NCBI GenBank assembly: GCA_014651175.1
Contig: BMWJ01000004.1
Coordinates: forward strand, 1-64,000
Direction: 5' to 3'
DNA: 64,000 nt
From: Streptomyces clavifer
Lineage (GTDB): Bacteria; Actinomycetota; Actinomycetes; Streptomycetales; Streptomycetaceae
Part shown: positions 7,329-16,535 of the stretch, in pieces
Numbering within the stretch: the first letter of the stretch is position 1
Layout: each line of letters begins with the position of its first letter
Program-made: the position numbers and the translations under genes
Notes under the pieces: generated by a model
Seen by the model: the letters and a program-made list of their open reading frames with translations, nothing else
What the model was told of the DNA's origin: nothing
Databases searched by the model: none

Positions 7329-9350
7329 ATGACGGGTCCGAAGGTGCATACGGGGGCTTCCGCGATGAGCGGTGACGCGCAGCAGGGGGAACCGGTCGAC
7401 GGTATCGCGGGCGGAGGCACGGAGACGGGCGGGCCGCTCGCCGGCCAGGTGCCCAGCCAGGCGGGTTCCGGACGGCCGGGCAGCGGCCGTGCCGAGGGCG
7501 GCACCGTGCTCCCCGGCCCCTGGCCGGTGCCCGCGGACGACGCCGAGGCCGGTGCCGTGTACGCCGTACCCCTCCAGCGGGAGGGACGTGCGGGTTCCGC
7601 CGGTCCCGGACCGTCCGACGCGCAGTTGATCCAGGGCATGCGGGCCGGCGACGACCGGGCGTACGAGGAGCTGTTCCTGCGCCACTCGGGGGCGGTGCGC
7701 CGCTACGCCCGCACCTGCTGCCGCGACACGCACACCGCGGACGACCTGACGGCCGAGGTGTTCGCACGGACACTGCAGGCGGTACGGGGCGGGAAGGGGC
7801 CGGAGGAAGCCGTCCGGGCCTACCTCATGACCGCGGTCCGGCACGTCGCCGCCGCGTGGACGAAGAGCGCGAAGCGTGAGCATCTCGTCGATGACTTCGC
7901 TGTGTTCGCCGCGCAGGCCACGCGTTCCTCCGAGCTCGCGGAGGCCGACACCGTCGGTCTCGGCGCCGACGTGATCGCCATGCACGAGGCGGACCGGTCC
8001 ATGGCGATGGAGGCGTTCCGCAGCCTGCCGGAGCGCTGGCAGGCCGTGCTGTGGCACACCACCGTGGAGGAGGAGACTCCGAGCGAGGTGGCCCCGCTGT
8101 TCGGCCTGACGCCCAACGCCACGGCGGTGCTGGCCGTCCGTGCCCGGGAAGGGCTCAAGCAGGCCTATCTGCAGGCGCATGTGAGCCAGGCGCTCACGGC
8201 CGGCGGGGACTGCGCCCGGTACGCCGACCGGCTGGGCGCCCATGCCCGGGGAGGCCTGCGGAGCCGGGCCGAGCGCGGGCTCCGCAAGCATCTGGACGAG
8301 TGCGCGAAGTGCCGGATCGCCGCCGGCGAGCTGCAGCGGGTGAACTCCGGGATCCCGGCGCTGCTCCCGGTCGCCGTCATCGGCTGGTTCGCCGCGGGCT
8401 ATGCGGTCAAGGCGGCGGGCATCGTGGCGGGCGGGACGGTCGGCGCCGCGGGTGCCGGTGCCGCCGCGGCTGCGACCGGCGGTTCCTCCTCCGGCGGCAC
8501 AGCCGGTGGATCCGCTGCGGCGGAAGGGCTCGGCGCGCCGGTGAAGGCGGGCATCGCCGCGACCGTGGCCGTGGCGGCCGCGGCCGGACTGGTGTGGGCC
8601 CTGGTCGGCGACGACCGGCCCGCCCCGGAGCCGAAACCGGTGGCCGGGCCGCCGGTGGCGGCCCCCGCCGTACCGACGCCCGCTCCCCCGCCGGAGCCGC
8701 AGGCCCCCGCACCGCCTCCCGCGCCCGAGCCGGCACCCGAGCCGGAGCCGACGCGGGCTCGTCCGCCGAAACCGGCGCCGCCCGCGCCGGAGCCCGCCGC
8801 CGAGCCGGCACGGCCGAAGGCGCCCGCGCCGGCCCCGCCGGAGCCCGGCCCCGCGCCTCCCGCGCCGACCACCCCACCGCCGCCCGCACCGCCCGCTCCG
8901 CCCGTGCCCCCCGAGGTCTACCAGGTCAACGAGTTGCCGTACTCCGTCGCCGGTGATCACACCGCGCCGGAGATCCTGCTCGGCGAGACCAGGGGCGCGG
9001 TCTGGCAGCGGACCGGGCTGTCGGTCGGCTCCACGAGGTACTCCCACGGTGTGACCGTCCACGCCCGCTCATCGGTCGCGATCCGTCTCAACCGCCAGTG
9101 CACCCGCTACGAGGCGATGGTCGGTGTGGACGACCTGACCGAGATGCTCGGCCCGGTGCGCTTCTCCGTGGTCGGCGGCGACGGGGTACGGCTGTGGGAG
9201 TCGCCCCTGATGCGGGGCGGCGACCCCGCCGTGGCGACGAGCGTCGGCATCGAAGGACAGGGCACGATCCGGCTCGTGGTGGTGCCCGCGGGGCCGCTCG
9301 GAGGGCTGACGCTGGCCGACTGGGCGCAGTCGCGGATCAGCTGCCGCTGA
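7329..9350 (+). CDS. ECF sigma factor fused to zinc finger, TM helix and NPCBM domain
   Basis: A 673-aa fusion. After a Gly/Pro-rich leader, residues about 100-270 carry sigma-70 regions 2 and 4: DRAYEELFLRHSGAVRRYA, DDLTAEVFARTLQAV, then LPERWQAVLWHTTVEEETP with a helix-turn-helix at VAPLFGLTPNATAVLAVRAR. Next comes a putative anti-sigma zinc finger, HLDECAKCR (HxxxCxxC). After it come one hydrophobic stretch at ALLPVAVIGWFAAGYAV and a second, GIAATVAVAAAAGLVWALV. About 120 residues rich in Pro/Ala/Glu follow, presumably crossing the wall. The C-terminal 140 residues look like a novel putative carbohydrate-binding module (YSHGVTVHA motif). It is likely a membrane-tethered sigma factor sensing an extracellular glycan. 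The start is ATG 7329; ATG 7365 is an alternative. Confidence 0.85.
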   Translation: MTGPKVHTGASAMSGDAQQGEPVDGIAGGGTETGGPLAGQVPSQAGSGRPGSGRAEGGTVLPGPWPVPADDAEAGAVYAVPLQREGRAGSAGPGPSDAQLIQGMRAGDDRAYEELFLRHSGAVRRYARTCCRDTHTADDLTAEVFARTLQAVRGGKGPEEAVRAYLMTAVRHVAAAWTKSAKREHLVDDFAVFAAQATRSSELAEADTVGLGADVIAMHEADRSMAMEAFRSLPERWQAVLWHTTVEEETPSEVAPLFGLTPNATAVLAVRAREGLKQAYLQAHVSQALTAGGDCARYADRLGAHARGGLRSRAERGLRKHLDECAKCRIAAGELQRVNSGIPALLPVAVIGWFAAGYAVKAAGIVAGGTVGAAGAGAAAAATGGSSSGGTAGGSAAAEGLGAPVKAGIAATVAVAAAAGLVWALVGDDRPAPEPKPVAGPPVAAPAVPTPAPPPEPQAPAPPPAPEPAPEPEPTRARPPKPAPPAPEPAAEPARPKAPAPAPPEPGPAPPAPTTPPPPAPPAPPVPPEVYQVNELPYSVAGDHTAPEILLGETRGAVWQRTGLSVGSTRYSHGVTVHARSSVAIRLNRQCTRYEAMVGVDDLTEMLGPVRFSVVGGDGVRLWESPLMRGGDPAVATSVGIEGQGTIRLVVVPAGPLGGLTLADWAQSRISCR

Positions 9351-9446
9351 GATCCCGGTGAGGCGGACGAGGAGGTCCACGACCTCGTCCGGAGCGGGGC
9401 CGCGCCCGCCCTGCGGCGCTCTCGAAGAGCCGGGGGCCCGGGGCCG

Positions 9447-11558
9447 TTACGGCTGCAGTGTCCGGCGGGCCGGGACCACGCCGCCCGCCACCGCGCGCTG
9501 GCGCGGGGCCGCCGTACCCGTCCAGCAGGTGCCCCGGCGGGTGACCAGGCGGCGGAGCCAGAGTTCGGTGGAGACGAGGGCGGCGAGCCCGTCCAGCGGC
9601 AGTGGTTCACCCTCGGACGCCGCACGCAGCGCCTTCCGCACGACGCGCGCCTCGACGAGGCCGGCATCGGCGAGCAGCGGGGCGTCGAAGAGGGCGATCA
9701 GCTCCGGGAGCGCCGTGCGCAGGCCGAGGCGGCCCGCCGCGTTCGATGTGGCCTGGGACGGCGCGCCCCAGCCCGGGGGCAGCTCGTGGATGCCCGCGCC
9801 GGCGAGGACCCGGCGCAGTATCGCGGCCCGGGCGCCCGGCTGGACGCGCAGTGATTCGGGCAGGGCCCGGGCGGCCCGTACGACCTGGTTGTCGAGGAAC
9901 GGGGCGTGCAGCCGCTGGCTCCGCACCTCGGCGGCCTGTTCCAGGATGCGCTGGTCGGCCGCGTGCCGGGCGAGCGCCGCACGGGCGCGGGCCTCCCCCG
10001 GGCGCTGGACCGACGTCGGCCGGATCGCCGCCTCCTGGAGCCGGACCGCCACCTCGGCGAGTGCCTCACCGGTGAGCCAGCGCGCGGCCGGGCCCGGCCG
10101 GGACCAGGTGAGGGCGGCGAGCGAGGCGTCGGCCGGTGTGTCGAGGTCCGGGGCGTAGCGGTTGGCGTCGGGCAGCAGACCGGCCGCGGCCTCGAGTCCC
10201 GTGCGGTACGACGTACGGGACAGCCGGCGGGCGGCGCGGTAGACGGCCACCGGGACGAACAGGGAGTGCGCGGACGGCCCTTCGGCCCTGGCGAGCGCGG
10301 CGACGGGCCGCAGGAGGTGGCGTCTGCGCCGGTCCATGAGGAGGTCGGCCAGCCGTGCCGGGTGCGCGTCGAGTACCTGCCGGGCGCCGTGCCCCACCAG
10401 GTGGTCGGCGCTTCCCGCGGCCAGCCTGCGGCGGTGGCGTTCGGCGACGACGAGGGACGGCGCGGGCTCGTCGGTGAGCGGTCCGGTCTCCAGCGACGCG
10501 TAGGGCAGGGCCTCCTCGCCCGCCGCGACGACCACGTGGTGCAGGCGGGGGTTGGCCGCGATGACGCGGGCGCGCTCCAGTTCGTCCTCGCGCCCCTGCG
10601 TGGAGAGGTCGTTGAAGGTGACGGCCAGCAGCCGCTCGCCGGCCCCCGAGCCGTGACCGAGGACGGTGCCGGGGAGCCCGGGCAGCCCGGCGGCCAGCAG
10701 GGCGAGGGTGGCGGACGCGCTGCCTCCGGACAGGTCCGAGCCGATGCCGGGCACGGGCGCCCCGCGGGCCGCACGGCGCTCGGCGGGCCCCATCCCGGGG
10801 ACGGGACCGGGATCCGGCGGCATGGTCTCCGGGGCGTGGCGCGGGGCCGTGAGACGGGCGCGTACGGCTTCGACCAGGGCGTCCCGCACACCCTCGACGG
10901 CACTCACCGGGTCGGTCTGGGGGGCCGCGACGGCGAGCGAGGCCACCGCTTCGTACCCCGTGATCTCGCGCGATCCCTCCCGGAGGATCAGCGCGTGTCC
11001 CGGGGGGATCCGCTTCACGCCCGCGTACGGCGTGCCGTCGCCCAGCGCCTCCGGGGTCTCGGGGCAGGCCAGCAGCGCGGCCAGATGGCCGATGTCCAGC
11101 TGGGCCTCGATGAGATCCGCGAGCGGGAGGGCCGCGGTGGCGTACGCGGTGCCGTTGGCCCAGGGGGTGTGGAAGACGGGGTGCGCCCCGGCGAGGTCAC
11201 CGGCGACGGTGACGCGGCGGCCGATCTGCACGACGGCCGTGTAACTGCCCGGCCAGGCGGTGAGATGGCGCAGCGCACCGCCGCGGGCGGCCAGCAGCCC
11301 GACCCGGAGCTGCTCGTCGGTGGCACCGCAGCAGCCGAGGACCGCGAGGCGGGTGGTGGGCGCGCCCTCGGGGGTGGCCACCGTGATGATGCGGATCTCG
11401 TCCGGGCGCCAGTCGCCGACGGCCCAGAGCGGATCCGGGTCCCCCCACAGGAGTTGGGAACCCACGGGGTGGACGGTGCGCCCCTCCCCCTGGTGGCCGA
11501 CCGCGCCCACGGTGCCGAAGCTCGCGGCGATACTGCTCCACCCCACCAACCAACGCAT
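9447..11558 (-). CDS. Asparagine synthetase/macrolactam cyclase-like protein
   Basis: A 703-aa homologue of class-B asparagine synthetase, the fold also used by lasso-peptide macrolactam cyclases. An N-terminal glutaminase-like domain (about 1-200, with WPGSYTAVV, AGDLAGAHPVF, and RIPPGHALIL) is followed by an ATP-pyrophosphatase-like domain (DLSGGSASATLALLAAG). The protein begins MRWLVGW, so the catalytic Cys of true glutaminases is missing. The PP-loop has Ala where SGGxDS enzymes have Asp. It probably cannot make asparagine from glutamine. The start at 11558 is chosen for GGAGG 5 nt upstream. No lasso precursor, leader peptidase or RRE gene is adjacent. The function is unknown; an amide-forming or a regulatory role are both open. 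Confidence 0.75.
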   Translation of the reverse strand: MRWLVGWSSIAASFGTVGAVGHQGEGRTVHPVGSQLLWGDPDPLWAVGDWRPDEIRIITVATPEGAPTTRLAVLGCCGATDEQLRVGLLAARGGALRHLTAWPGSYTAVVQIGRRVTVAGDLAGAHPVFHTPWANGTAYATAALPLADLIEAQLDIGHLAALLACPETPEALGDGTPYAGVKRIPPGHALILREGSREITGYEAVASLAVAAPQTDPVSAVEGVRDALVEAVRARLTAPRHAPETMPPDPGPVPGMGPAERRAARGAPVPGIGSDLSGGSASATLALLAAGLPGLPGTVLGHGSGAGERLLAVTFNDLSTQGREDELERARVIAANPRLHHVVVAAGEEALPYASLETGPLTDEPAPSLVVAERHRRRLAAGSADHLVGHGARQVLDAHPARLADLLMDRRRRHLLRPVAALARAEGPSAHSLFVPVAVYRAARRLSRTSYRTGLEAAAGLLPDANRYAPDLDTPADASLAALTWSRPGPAARWLTGEALAEVAVRLQEAAIRPTSVQRPGEARARAALARHAADQRILEQAAEVRSQRLHAPFLDNQVVRAARALPESLRVQPGARAAILRRVLAGAGIHELPPGWGAPSQATSNAAGRLGLRTALPELIALFDAPLLADAGLVEARVVRKALRAASEGEPLPLDGLAALVSTELWLRRLVTRRGTCWTGTAAPRQRAVAGGVVPARRTLQP

Positions 11559-12604
11559 CGCCGCCTCCACAGGCTGTGGACGAACCGGCGTGCCAGACAC
11601 GGGAACGCCGCTGCGGGACATGCTGCCACGACAACGGCACCTGGGAGGGGGTACGAGCGGCGCACACAGGATGCGCATGCGCCCCTGGCAAGGGCCGGGG
11701 GCCGACTTCCGGGATTCCCTCACAACGCAACCGCGGCTTCGGGGAGTTGCGCCGCCCGGCCGGAAATGCGGACCACGCCTCGGCCGTGCTGTGGAACAGA
11801 CGTAAACCGGCCATAGCCGGACCGATCCGGGAAGCGCTGCCCGACCGACAGGATCCAGCCAATCTCAGATCACGATCCACGTGCGCGTTTCACTCCGGAA
11901 GGCCTCGGAGGGGTGTCCGACGACGCCCCCGGCCGTGCTCCGGAGAGAGCCTGCGGGCCCCTGGGGAACCTCGCGGCAGCCCCGGTCACGCGTCGGCCGG
12001 CGCATCCCCCCGGTGCGCCGGCCCACACGCCTCGTCCCCCATGGAACGTGCCCTTCCACGCACAGTCCGGGAGGTGTTCGTCACCTCCCGGACCGGTTCG
12101 CCGCCCGCGGGGAATGGGGCGGCGGTCTCCCCCAGCCCGCTGAGTCCAGTGCAGCGGGCCGACCCACGCAGGAACCATGGAAGCGCTTCCGTGCAGGCCG
12201 GGCCAGAGCGCACGGCCGGGCGCACGGCCACACACCGGGAGCACGATGGTCTTGCTCCGCACCGTTCGGGGGCCGGCCGTGACTCCGCGCGCGGAGCCGC
12301 ACCCGTGACCCCCGACGCATCCGGTGCGCAGCCGGTGCGCGGGGTGGCACACCGGCGGACAGGACCCCCCGACTCCGGCATGGCGGACAACATTCCCGCC
12401 ATCCGGACGACTGCCCCTTAACGGTAGGGATGCGGCGAACTACGCTGGGTTTACCGATGTTCTCAGCAGGGCGGCATATTCCACGGGGCTCAGCCAAATG
12501 CGTGTGCGGCCGGAGTGCCCGGGACCGTACCTGGGGAGAACACGGTACGAATGCCGCGCGCCCCACGGTGTCGCGGCGGCCGTCTGTGTGTCGAGGGGTG
12601 GCGC
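11559..12604. other. 1-kb gene-free gap between divergent genes
   Basis: No ORF here has a convincing start, domain or homology signal. A 12-bp perfect hairpin lies at 12065-12093. Around 12425-12465, just before the sporulation gene, the sequence is AT-richer (AACTACGCTGGG, GGGTTTACCGATG) and probably contains its promoter. A small RNA or short peptide cannot be excluded. Confidence 0.6.
12065..12093. terminator. Perfect 12-bp hairpin in the gap
   Basis: GTCCGGGAGGTG-TTCGT-CACCTCCCGGAC forms a perfect stem with a 5-nt loop. It lies between two divergently transcribed genes, where no terminator is expected, so it may end an unannotated small transcript or act as an operator. Confidence 0.45.
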
Positions 12605-14119
12605 ATGTCCAGGGAGCAACGCGGGCCGAACGAGAAGCTCGGCACGGTTCTCGCCCTCGCGGGAATCAGCAACGCCGGGCTCGCCCGGCGGGTCAACGAC
12701 CTCGGAGCGCAGCGCGGTCTGACACTGCGGTACGACAAGACCTCGGTGGCCCGCTGGGTCGCCAAGGGCATGGTGCCGCAGGGTGCGGCGCCCCATCTGA
12801 TCGCGGCGGCGATAGGGGCCAAACTCGGCCGTCCCGTGCCGCTGCACGAGATCGGGCTGGCCGACGCCGATCCGGCGCCCGAGGTCGGGCTGGCCTTCCC
12901 GCGCGACGTGGGCGAGGCGGTGCGCTCGGCGACGGATCTGTACCGGCTGGACCTGGCGGGCCGCCGGGGCGGCGGCGGGATCTGGCAGTCGCTCGCCGGC
13001 TCCTTCGCCGTGAGCGCGTATGCGACCCCCGCGTCCCGATGGCTCATAACACCCGCCGATCCGTCGGTCGCCCGGGACCCGACGGCCGCCCAGGCCGCGA
13101 TCCTCGGCACCCGGGGCGCACCCGGCGGCCAGGGCGCACCGGGGGCGCAGGCCGGAGTGCCCGTACAGCCGGGTCCGGACACGGTGTCCGACGCCTCACT
13201 CTTCCGGGTGGGCCACAGCGATGTGGCCAAGCTCCGCGAGGCCGCCCAGGACGCTCGCCGCTGGGACTCCAAGTACGGCGGCGGCGACTGGCGTTCCTCC
13301 ATGGTCCCGGAGTGCTTACGCGTCGACGCCGCCCCCCTGCTCCTGGGTTCCTACAGCGACGAGGTGGGCCGGGCGCTCTTCGGCGCCTCGGCCGAGCTGA
13401 CCAGGCTCGCGGGCTGGATGGCGTTCGACACCGGCCAGCAGGAGGCCGCGCAGCGGTACTACATCCAGGCGCTGCGCCTGGCCCGGGCCGCCGCCGACGT
13501 CCCGCTCGGCGGATACGTACTGGCATCGATGTCGCTCCAGGCGACGTACCGGGGCTTCGCCGACGAGGGTGTGGACCTCGCGCAGGCTGCGGTCGAGCGC
13601 AATCGCGGCCTGGCCACCGCACGGACCATGAGCTTCTTCCGGCTCGTGGAGGCCCGCGCCCACGCGAAGGCCGGCGACGCACCGGCCGCGGGGGCCGCGC
13701 TCAGGGCAGCGGAGAGCTGGCTGGAGCGCGCCCGGGCCGGTGACCTGGATCCGTCCTGGCTCGGCTTCTACTCGTACGACCGGTTCGCCGCCGACGCCGC
13801 CGAGTGCTACCGCGACCTGAAGGCGCCCCGGCAGGTGCGGCGCTTCACGGAGCAGGCGCTGTCCAGGCCCACCGAGGAGTTCGTCCGCTCGCACGGGCTG
13901 CGGCTCGTCGTGTCGGCGGTCGCCGAGCTGGAGTCCGGAAATCTGGACGCCGCCTGCGCGGCGGGGACGCGCGCGGTCGAGGTGGCGGGGCGCATCTCCT
14001 CGGCACGCACCACGGAGTACGTCCGCGATCTGCTGCACCGCCTGGAACCGTACGGGGACGAGCCGCGCGTCGCCGAGCTCCGGGAACGGGCCCGTCCGCT
14101 TCTGGTGACCCCCGTGTAG
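12605..14119 (+). CDS. Sporulation-associated regulatory protein (TPR-like)
   Basis: A 504-aa cytosolic protein with no signal or membrane segment. It matches the architecture of a streptomycete 'sporulation associated protein' family, to which I assign it from memory. The first 100 residues include a helix-turn-helix-like part ([21 protein letters not shown], then [13 protein letters not shown]). The C-terminal 280 residues are helical repeats of tetratricopeptide character ([51 protein letters not shown]). A Gly/Ala/Pro-rich linker lies around residues 160-195. The start ATG is preceded by GAGGGG about 7 nt upstream. Such proteins are thought to repress or time development; ligand and targets are not visible. 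Confidence 0.75.
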   Translation: MSREQRGPNEKLGTVLALAGISNAGLARRVNDLGAQRGLTLRYDKTSVARWVAKGMVPQGAAPHLIAAAIGAKLGRPVPLHEIGLADADPAPEVGLAFPRDVGEAVRSATDLYRLDLAGRRGGGGIWQSLAGSFAVSAYATPASRWLITPADPSVARDPTAAQAAILGTRGAPGGQGAPGAQAGVPVQPGPDTVSDASLFRVGHSDVAKLREAAQDARRWDSKYGGGDWRSSMVPECLRVDAAPLLLGSYSDEVGRALFGASAELTRLAGWMAFDTGQQEAAQRYYIQALRLARAAADVPLGGYVLASMSLQATYRGFADEGVDLAQAAVERNRGLATARTMSFFRLVEARAHAKAGDAPAAGAALRAAESWLERARAGDLDPSWLGFYSYDRFAADAAECYRDLKAPRQVRRFTEQALSRPTEEFVRSHGLRLVVSAVAELESGNLDAACAAGTRAVEVAGRISSARTTEYVRDLLHRLEPYGDEPRVAELRERARPLLVTPV

Positions 14120-14242
14120 CGGAGCACCGGAACACCCCGTTATGCCCCGCCCGGGAGACGGATCGGACGCCACGCCCCTGCCGTCCCTGGTTTGAGCCCG
14201 TTGTCAGTGGGTCAGTGCACTATCGGGGTGGGAGGTGGCGTG

Positions 14243-15499
14243 ATGATGACGCACGCGGCGTACGACTGCGATGTGCTGGTGATCGGCGGCGGGATCGTCG
14301 GTCTGTCGACCGCGTATGCGCTCACGCGCACCGCGCCCGGCACCCGGGTCACGGTGCTGGAGAAGGAGTGGGGCCCCGCCAGGCACCAGACCGGGCGCAA
14401 CAGCGGGGTGATCCACAGCGGCATCTACTACCCCCCGGGTTCGCTCAAGGCGCGCTACGCGGTGCGGGGCGCCGCCGAGCTGGTCGACTTCTGCGCCGGG
14501 CACGGCATCGCGCACGCGGTCACGGGCAAGCTGATCGTGGCGACGGCCAGCGACGAGCTGCCGAGGCTCCACGGCCTGGTGCAGCGCGGCCGGGAGCACG
14601 GGCTGCCGGTCCGGGAGCTCGGCCCCGCCCAGATCGCGGAGTACGAGCCGGAGGTGCGCGGGCTCGCGGCGATCCGGGTCGGGACGACCGGGGTGTGCGA
14701 CTTCTCCGCGGTGGCCGCCCGGTTCGCCGCCGAGGTGGGCGCGGCCGGCGGGCAGGTCCGGTACGGCGCGGAGGTCGTCGCCGTCGACCGGCGCCCCTGG
14801 GGTGTCGCCGTGCGGACGGCCGACGGCCGGGTGACCAGGGCCCGGGTGCTGGTCAACTGCGCCGGCCTGCACAGCGACCGGATGGCACGCCTCGTGGGGG
14901 ACGACCCCGGGGTGCGGATCGTGCCGTTCCGCGGGGAGTACTACGAGCTGGCCCGGCCGGAGCTGGTGCGCGGGCTGGTCTATCCGGTGCCGGACCCGGC
15001 GTTCCCGTTCCTCGGGGTGCATCTGACCCGCGGCGTCGACGGCACGGTCCACGTCGGTCCGAACGCGGTGCCGGCCCTGGCCCGCGAGGGATACGGCTGG
15101 CCGGTCGTGCACCCGCGCGAGCTGGCCGCCACCCTGAGCTGGCCCGGTTCCTGGCGGATCGCCCGGCGGCACTGGCGGTACGGGGCGGGCGAGGTGCACA
15201 GATCCCTGTCGAAGCGTGCCTTCACCCGGGCGGTGCGGCGGCTGCTGCCCGACGTGACGGAGGACGACCTGCGGCCGTCACCCGCCGGGGTCAGGGCCCA
15301 GGCGGTGCTGCGGGACGGCACGCTGGTGGACGACTTCCTCATCCGGGAGGCCCCGCACACCGTGCACGTGCTGAACGCCCCGTCGCCCGCGGCCACCGCT
15401 TCGCTGCCCATCGGGAGGGAGGTGGCGCGGCGGGCTCTGGTGCGGGCTCGCGCGACGGGGTGGAAGCCCCCCGCCGTAGAATCGGGGCATTGTGTCTGA
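14243..15499 (+). CDS. lhgO: L-2-hydroxyglutarate oxidase
   Basis: An FAD-dependent oxidoreductase of the DAO family, about 418 aa. It oxidises L-2-hydroxyglutarate to 2-oxoglutarate, a metabolite-repair step feeding electrons to quinone. The dinucleotide fold is VLVIGGGIVGLSTAYAL at the N terminus. The diagnostic block HQTGRNSGVIHSGIYYPPGS follows near residue 50, with VNCAGLHSDRMA near 205 and the closing FAD contact VLNAPSPAATASLPIG near 380. The start ATG (14243) has GGAGG 7 nt upstream; the alternative ATG immediately follows. It overlaps trmB by 8 bp, so the two are likely translationally coupled. Confidence 0.9.
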   Translation: MMTHAAYDCDVLVIGGGIVGLSTAYALTRTAPGTRVTVLEKEWGPARHQTGRNSGVIHSGIYYPPGSLKARYAVRGAAELVDFCAGHGIAHAVTGKLIVATASDELPRLHGLVQRGREHGLPVRELGPAQIAEYEPEVRGLAAIRVGTTGVCDFSAVAARFAAEVGAAGGQVRYGAEVVAVDRRPWGVAVRTADGRVTRARVLVNCAGLHSDRMARLVGDDPGVRIVPFRGEYYELARPELVRGLVYPVPDPAFPFLGVHLTRGVDGTVHVGPNAVPALAREGYGWPVVHPRELAATLSWPGSWRIARRHWRYGAGEVHRSLSKRAFTRAVRRLLPDVTEDDLRPSPAGVRAQAVLRDGTLVDDFLIREAPHTVHVLNAPSPAATASLPIGREVARRALVRARATGWKPPAVESGHCV

Positions 15500-16328
15500 G
15501 CCTGTGAACCCCACCCCAGAGACGCCCGGCGCCACCGCTGACGCGGACGCCGAGGCGCTGCGCGCCGCCTCCTTCGAGCGGCAGCGCAGGCTGCGCCAGG
15601 AACCGCGCTTCCCCGGCGGGCCCGCCGCCGATCCGGCGGGCTCCCACCACGAGCGCCGGATCCGCAGCTTCCAGCCGCGCCGCAGCCGTGTGACCACCGG
15701 CCAGGAGGACGCCCTCCAGCGGCTGTGGCCGAAGTGGGGCCTCGACATCGACGGCCTGCGCGTCCTCGACCTGCCGGACCTGTTCGACGGCCTCCCGGTC
15801 GTCCTGGAGATCGGCTTCGGCATGGGCGAGGCCACCGCGCAGATGGCGGCCGACGACCCGGACACCGGGATCCTGGCCGTCGACGTGCACACCCCGGGCC
15901 AGGGCAACCTCCTCGGTCTCGCGGACCGGGCGGGCCTGTCCAACGTCCGGGTCGCCAACGGTGACGCGATCATCCTGCTGCGCGAGATGCTGGAGCCGGC
16001 GGCGCTGGACGGGCTCCGGGTGTTCTTCCCCGACCCCTGGCCCAAGAAGCGGCACCACAAACGCCGGCTGATCCAGGCGGAGTTCCTCGACCTGGTGGCG
16101 CAGCGGCTGAAGCCCGGAGCGGTCGTCCACTGCGCGACGGACTGGGAGCCGTACGCGGAGCAGATGCTGGAGGTGCTCACGGCGCACCCCCTGTTCGAGA
16201 ACACCCGGGCCGACGGGGGCTACGCGCCCCGCCCCGCGTTCCGGCCACTGACCCGCTTCGAGGGGCAGGGGCTGGACAAGGGGCACGTCGTGCACGACGT
16301 GCTGTTCACCCGGAACACGGACCGGTAG
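15492..16328 (+). CDS. trmB: tRNA (guanine-N7-)-methyltransferase
   Basis: A SAM-dependent enzyme that makes 7-methylguanosine at position 46 of tRNA variable loops. It is 278 aa, with an N-terminal Ala-rich extension and a basic stretch (HERRIRSFQPRRSR) of the actinobacterial form. The SAM fold begins at LEIGFGMGEATAQMA (near residue 106). The family signature FFPDPWPKKRHHKRRL lies near residue 180, followed by HCATDWEPYAEQM and the C-terminal TRFEGQGLDKGH. The GTG start lies inside the last codons of lhgO, so expression depends on readthrough of that gene. Confidence 0.95.
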   Translation: MSEPVNPTPETPGATADADAEALRAASFERQRRLRQEPRFPGGPAADPAGSHHERRIRSFQPRRSRVTTGQEDALQRLWPKWGLDIDGLRVLDLPDLFDGLPVVLEIGFGMGEATAQMAADDPDTGILAVDVHTPGQGNLLGLADRAGLSNVRVANGDAIILLREMLEPAALDGLRVFFPDPWPKKRHHKRRLIQAEFLDLVAQRLKPGAVVHCATDWEPYAEQMLEVLTAHPLFENTRADGGYAPRPAFRPLTRFEGQGLDKGHVVHDVLFTRNTDR

Positions 16329-16363
16329 CGGCGGAGCGGGCCCGACTGCGGCGGCGCACGGGC

Positions 16364-16419
16364 TGCGGGGCCGACGGCCGCAGGACCGGGGTGCGGGGCC
16401 GACGGCCGCAGGGCCGGGG
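16364..16419. repeat. Two-copy 28-bp tandem repeat downstream of trmB
   Basis: Two adjacent 28-bp units (16364-16391 and 16392-16419, beginning TGCGGGGCCGACGGCCGCAG) differ at one base. They sit in the 207-bp spacer between trmB and the PrsW gene. Each contains short self-complementary CGGCCG text that could fold and slow polymerase. Confidence 0.8.
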
Positions 16420-16535
16420 TGCCGGTCGTGGTGGGCCCGGAGGGGCAGCGGCCGACCGTCGCCGATCAGCCACCCGCCGGCGCCCGGCACTTCGCGCCGT
16501 GGTCAGGTGTCGGTCCCCCTGGTTAGGGTCATCAG

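Noticed and set aside
11576..12421. 281-codon ORF in the gap before the sporulation gene
   Set aside because: It has no ribosome site and no domain, and its composition is low-information Arg/Gly/Pro.
9447..12604. Lasso-peptide biosynthesis cluster
   Set aside because: Only a cyclase-like protein is present. No precursor, RRE, leader peptidase or ABC exporter was found, and two catalytic residues are missing.
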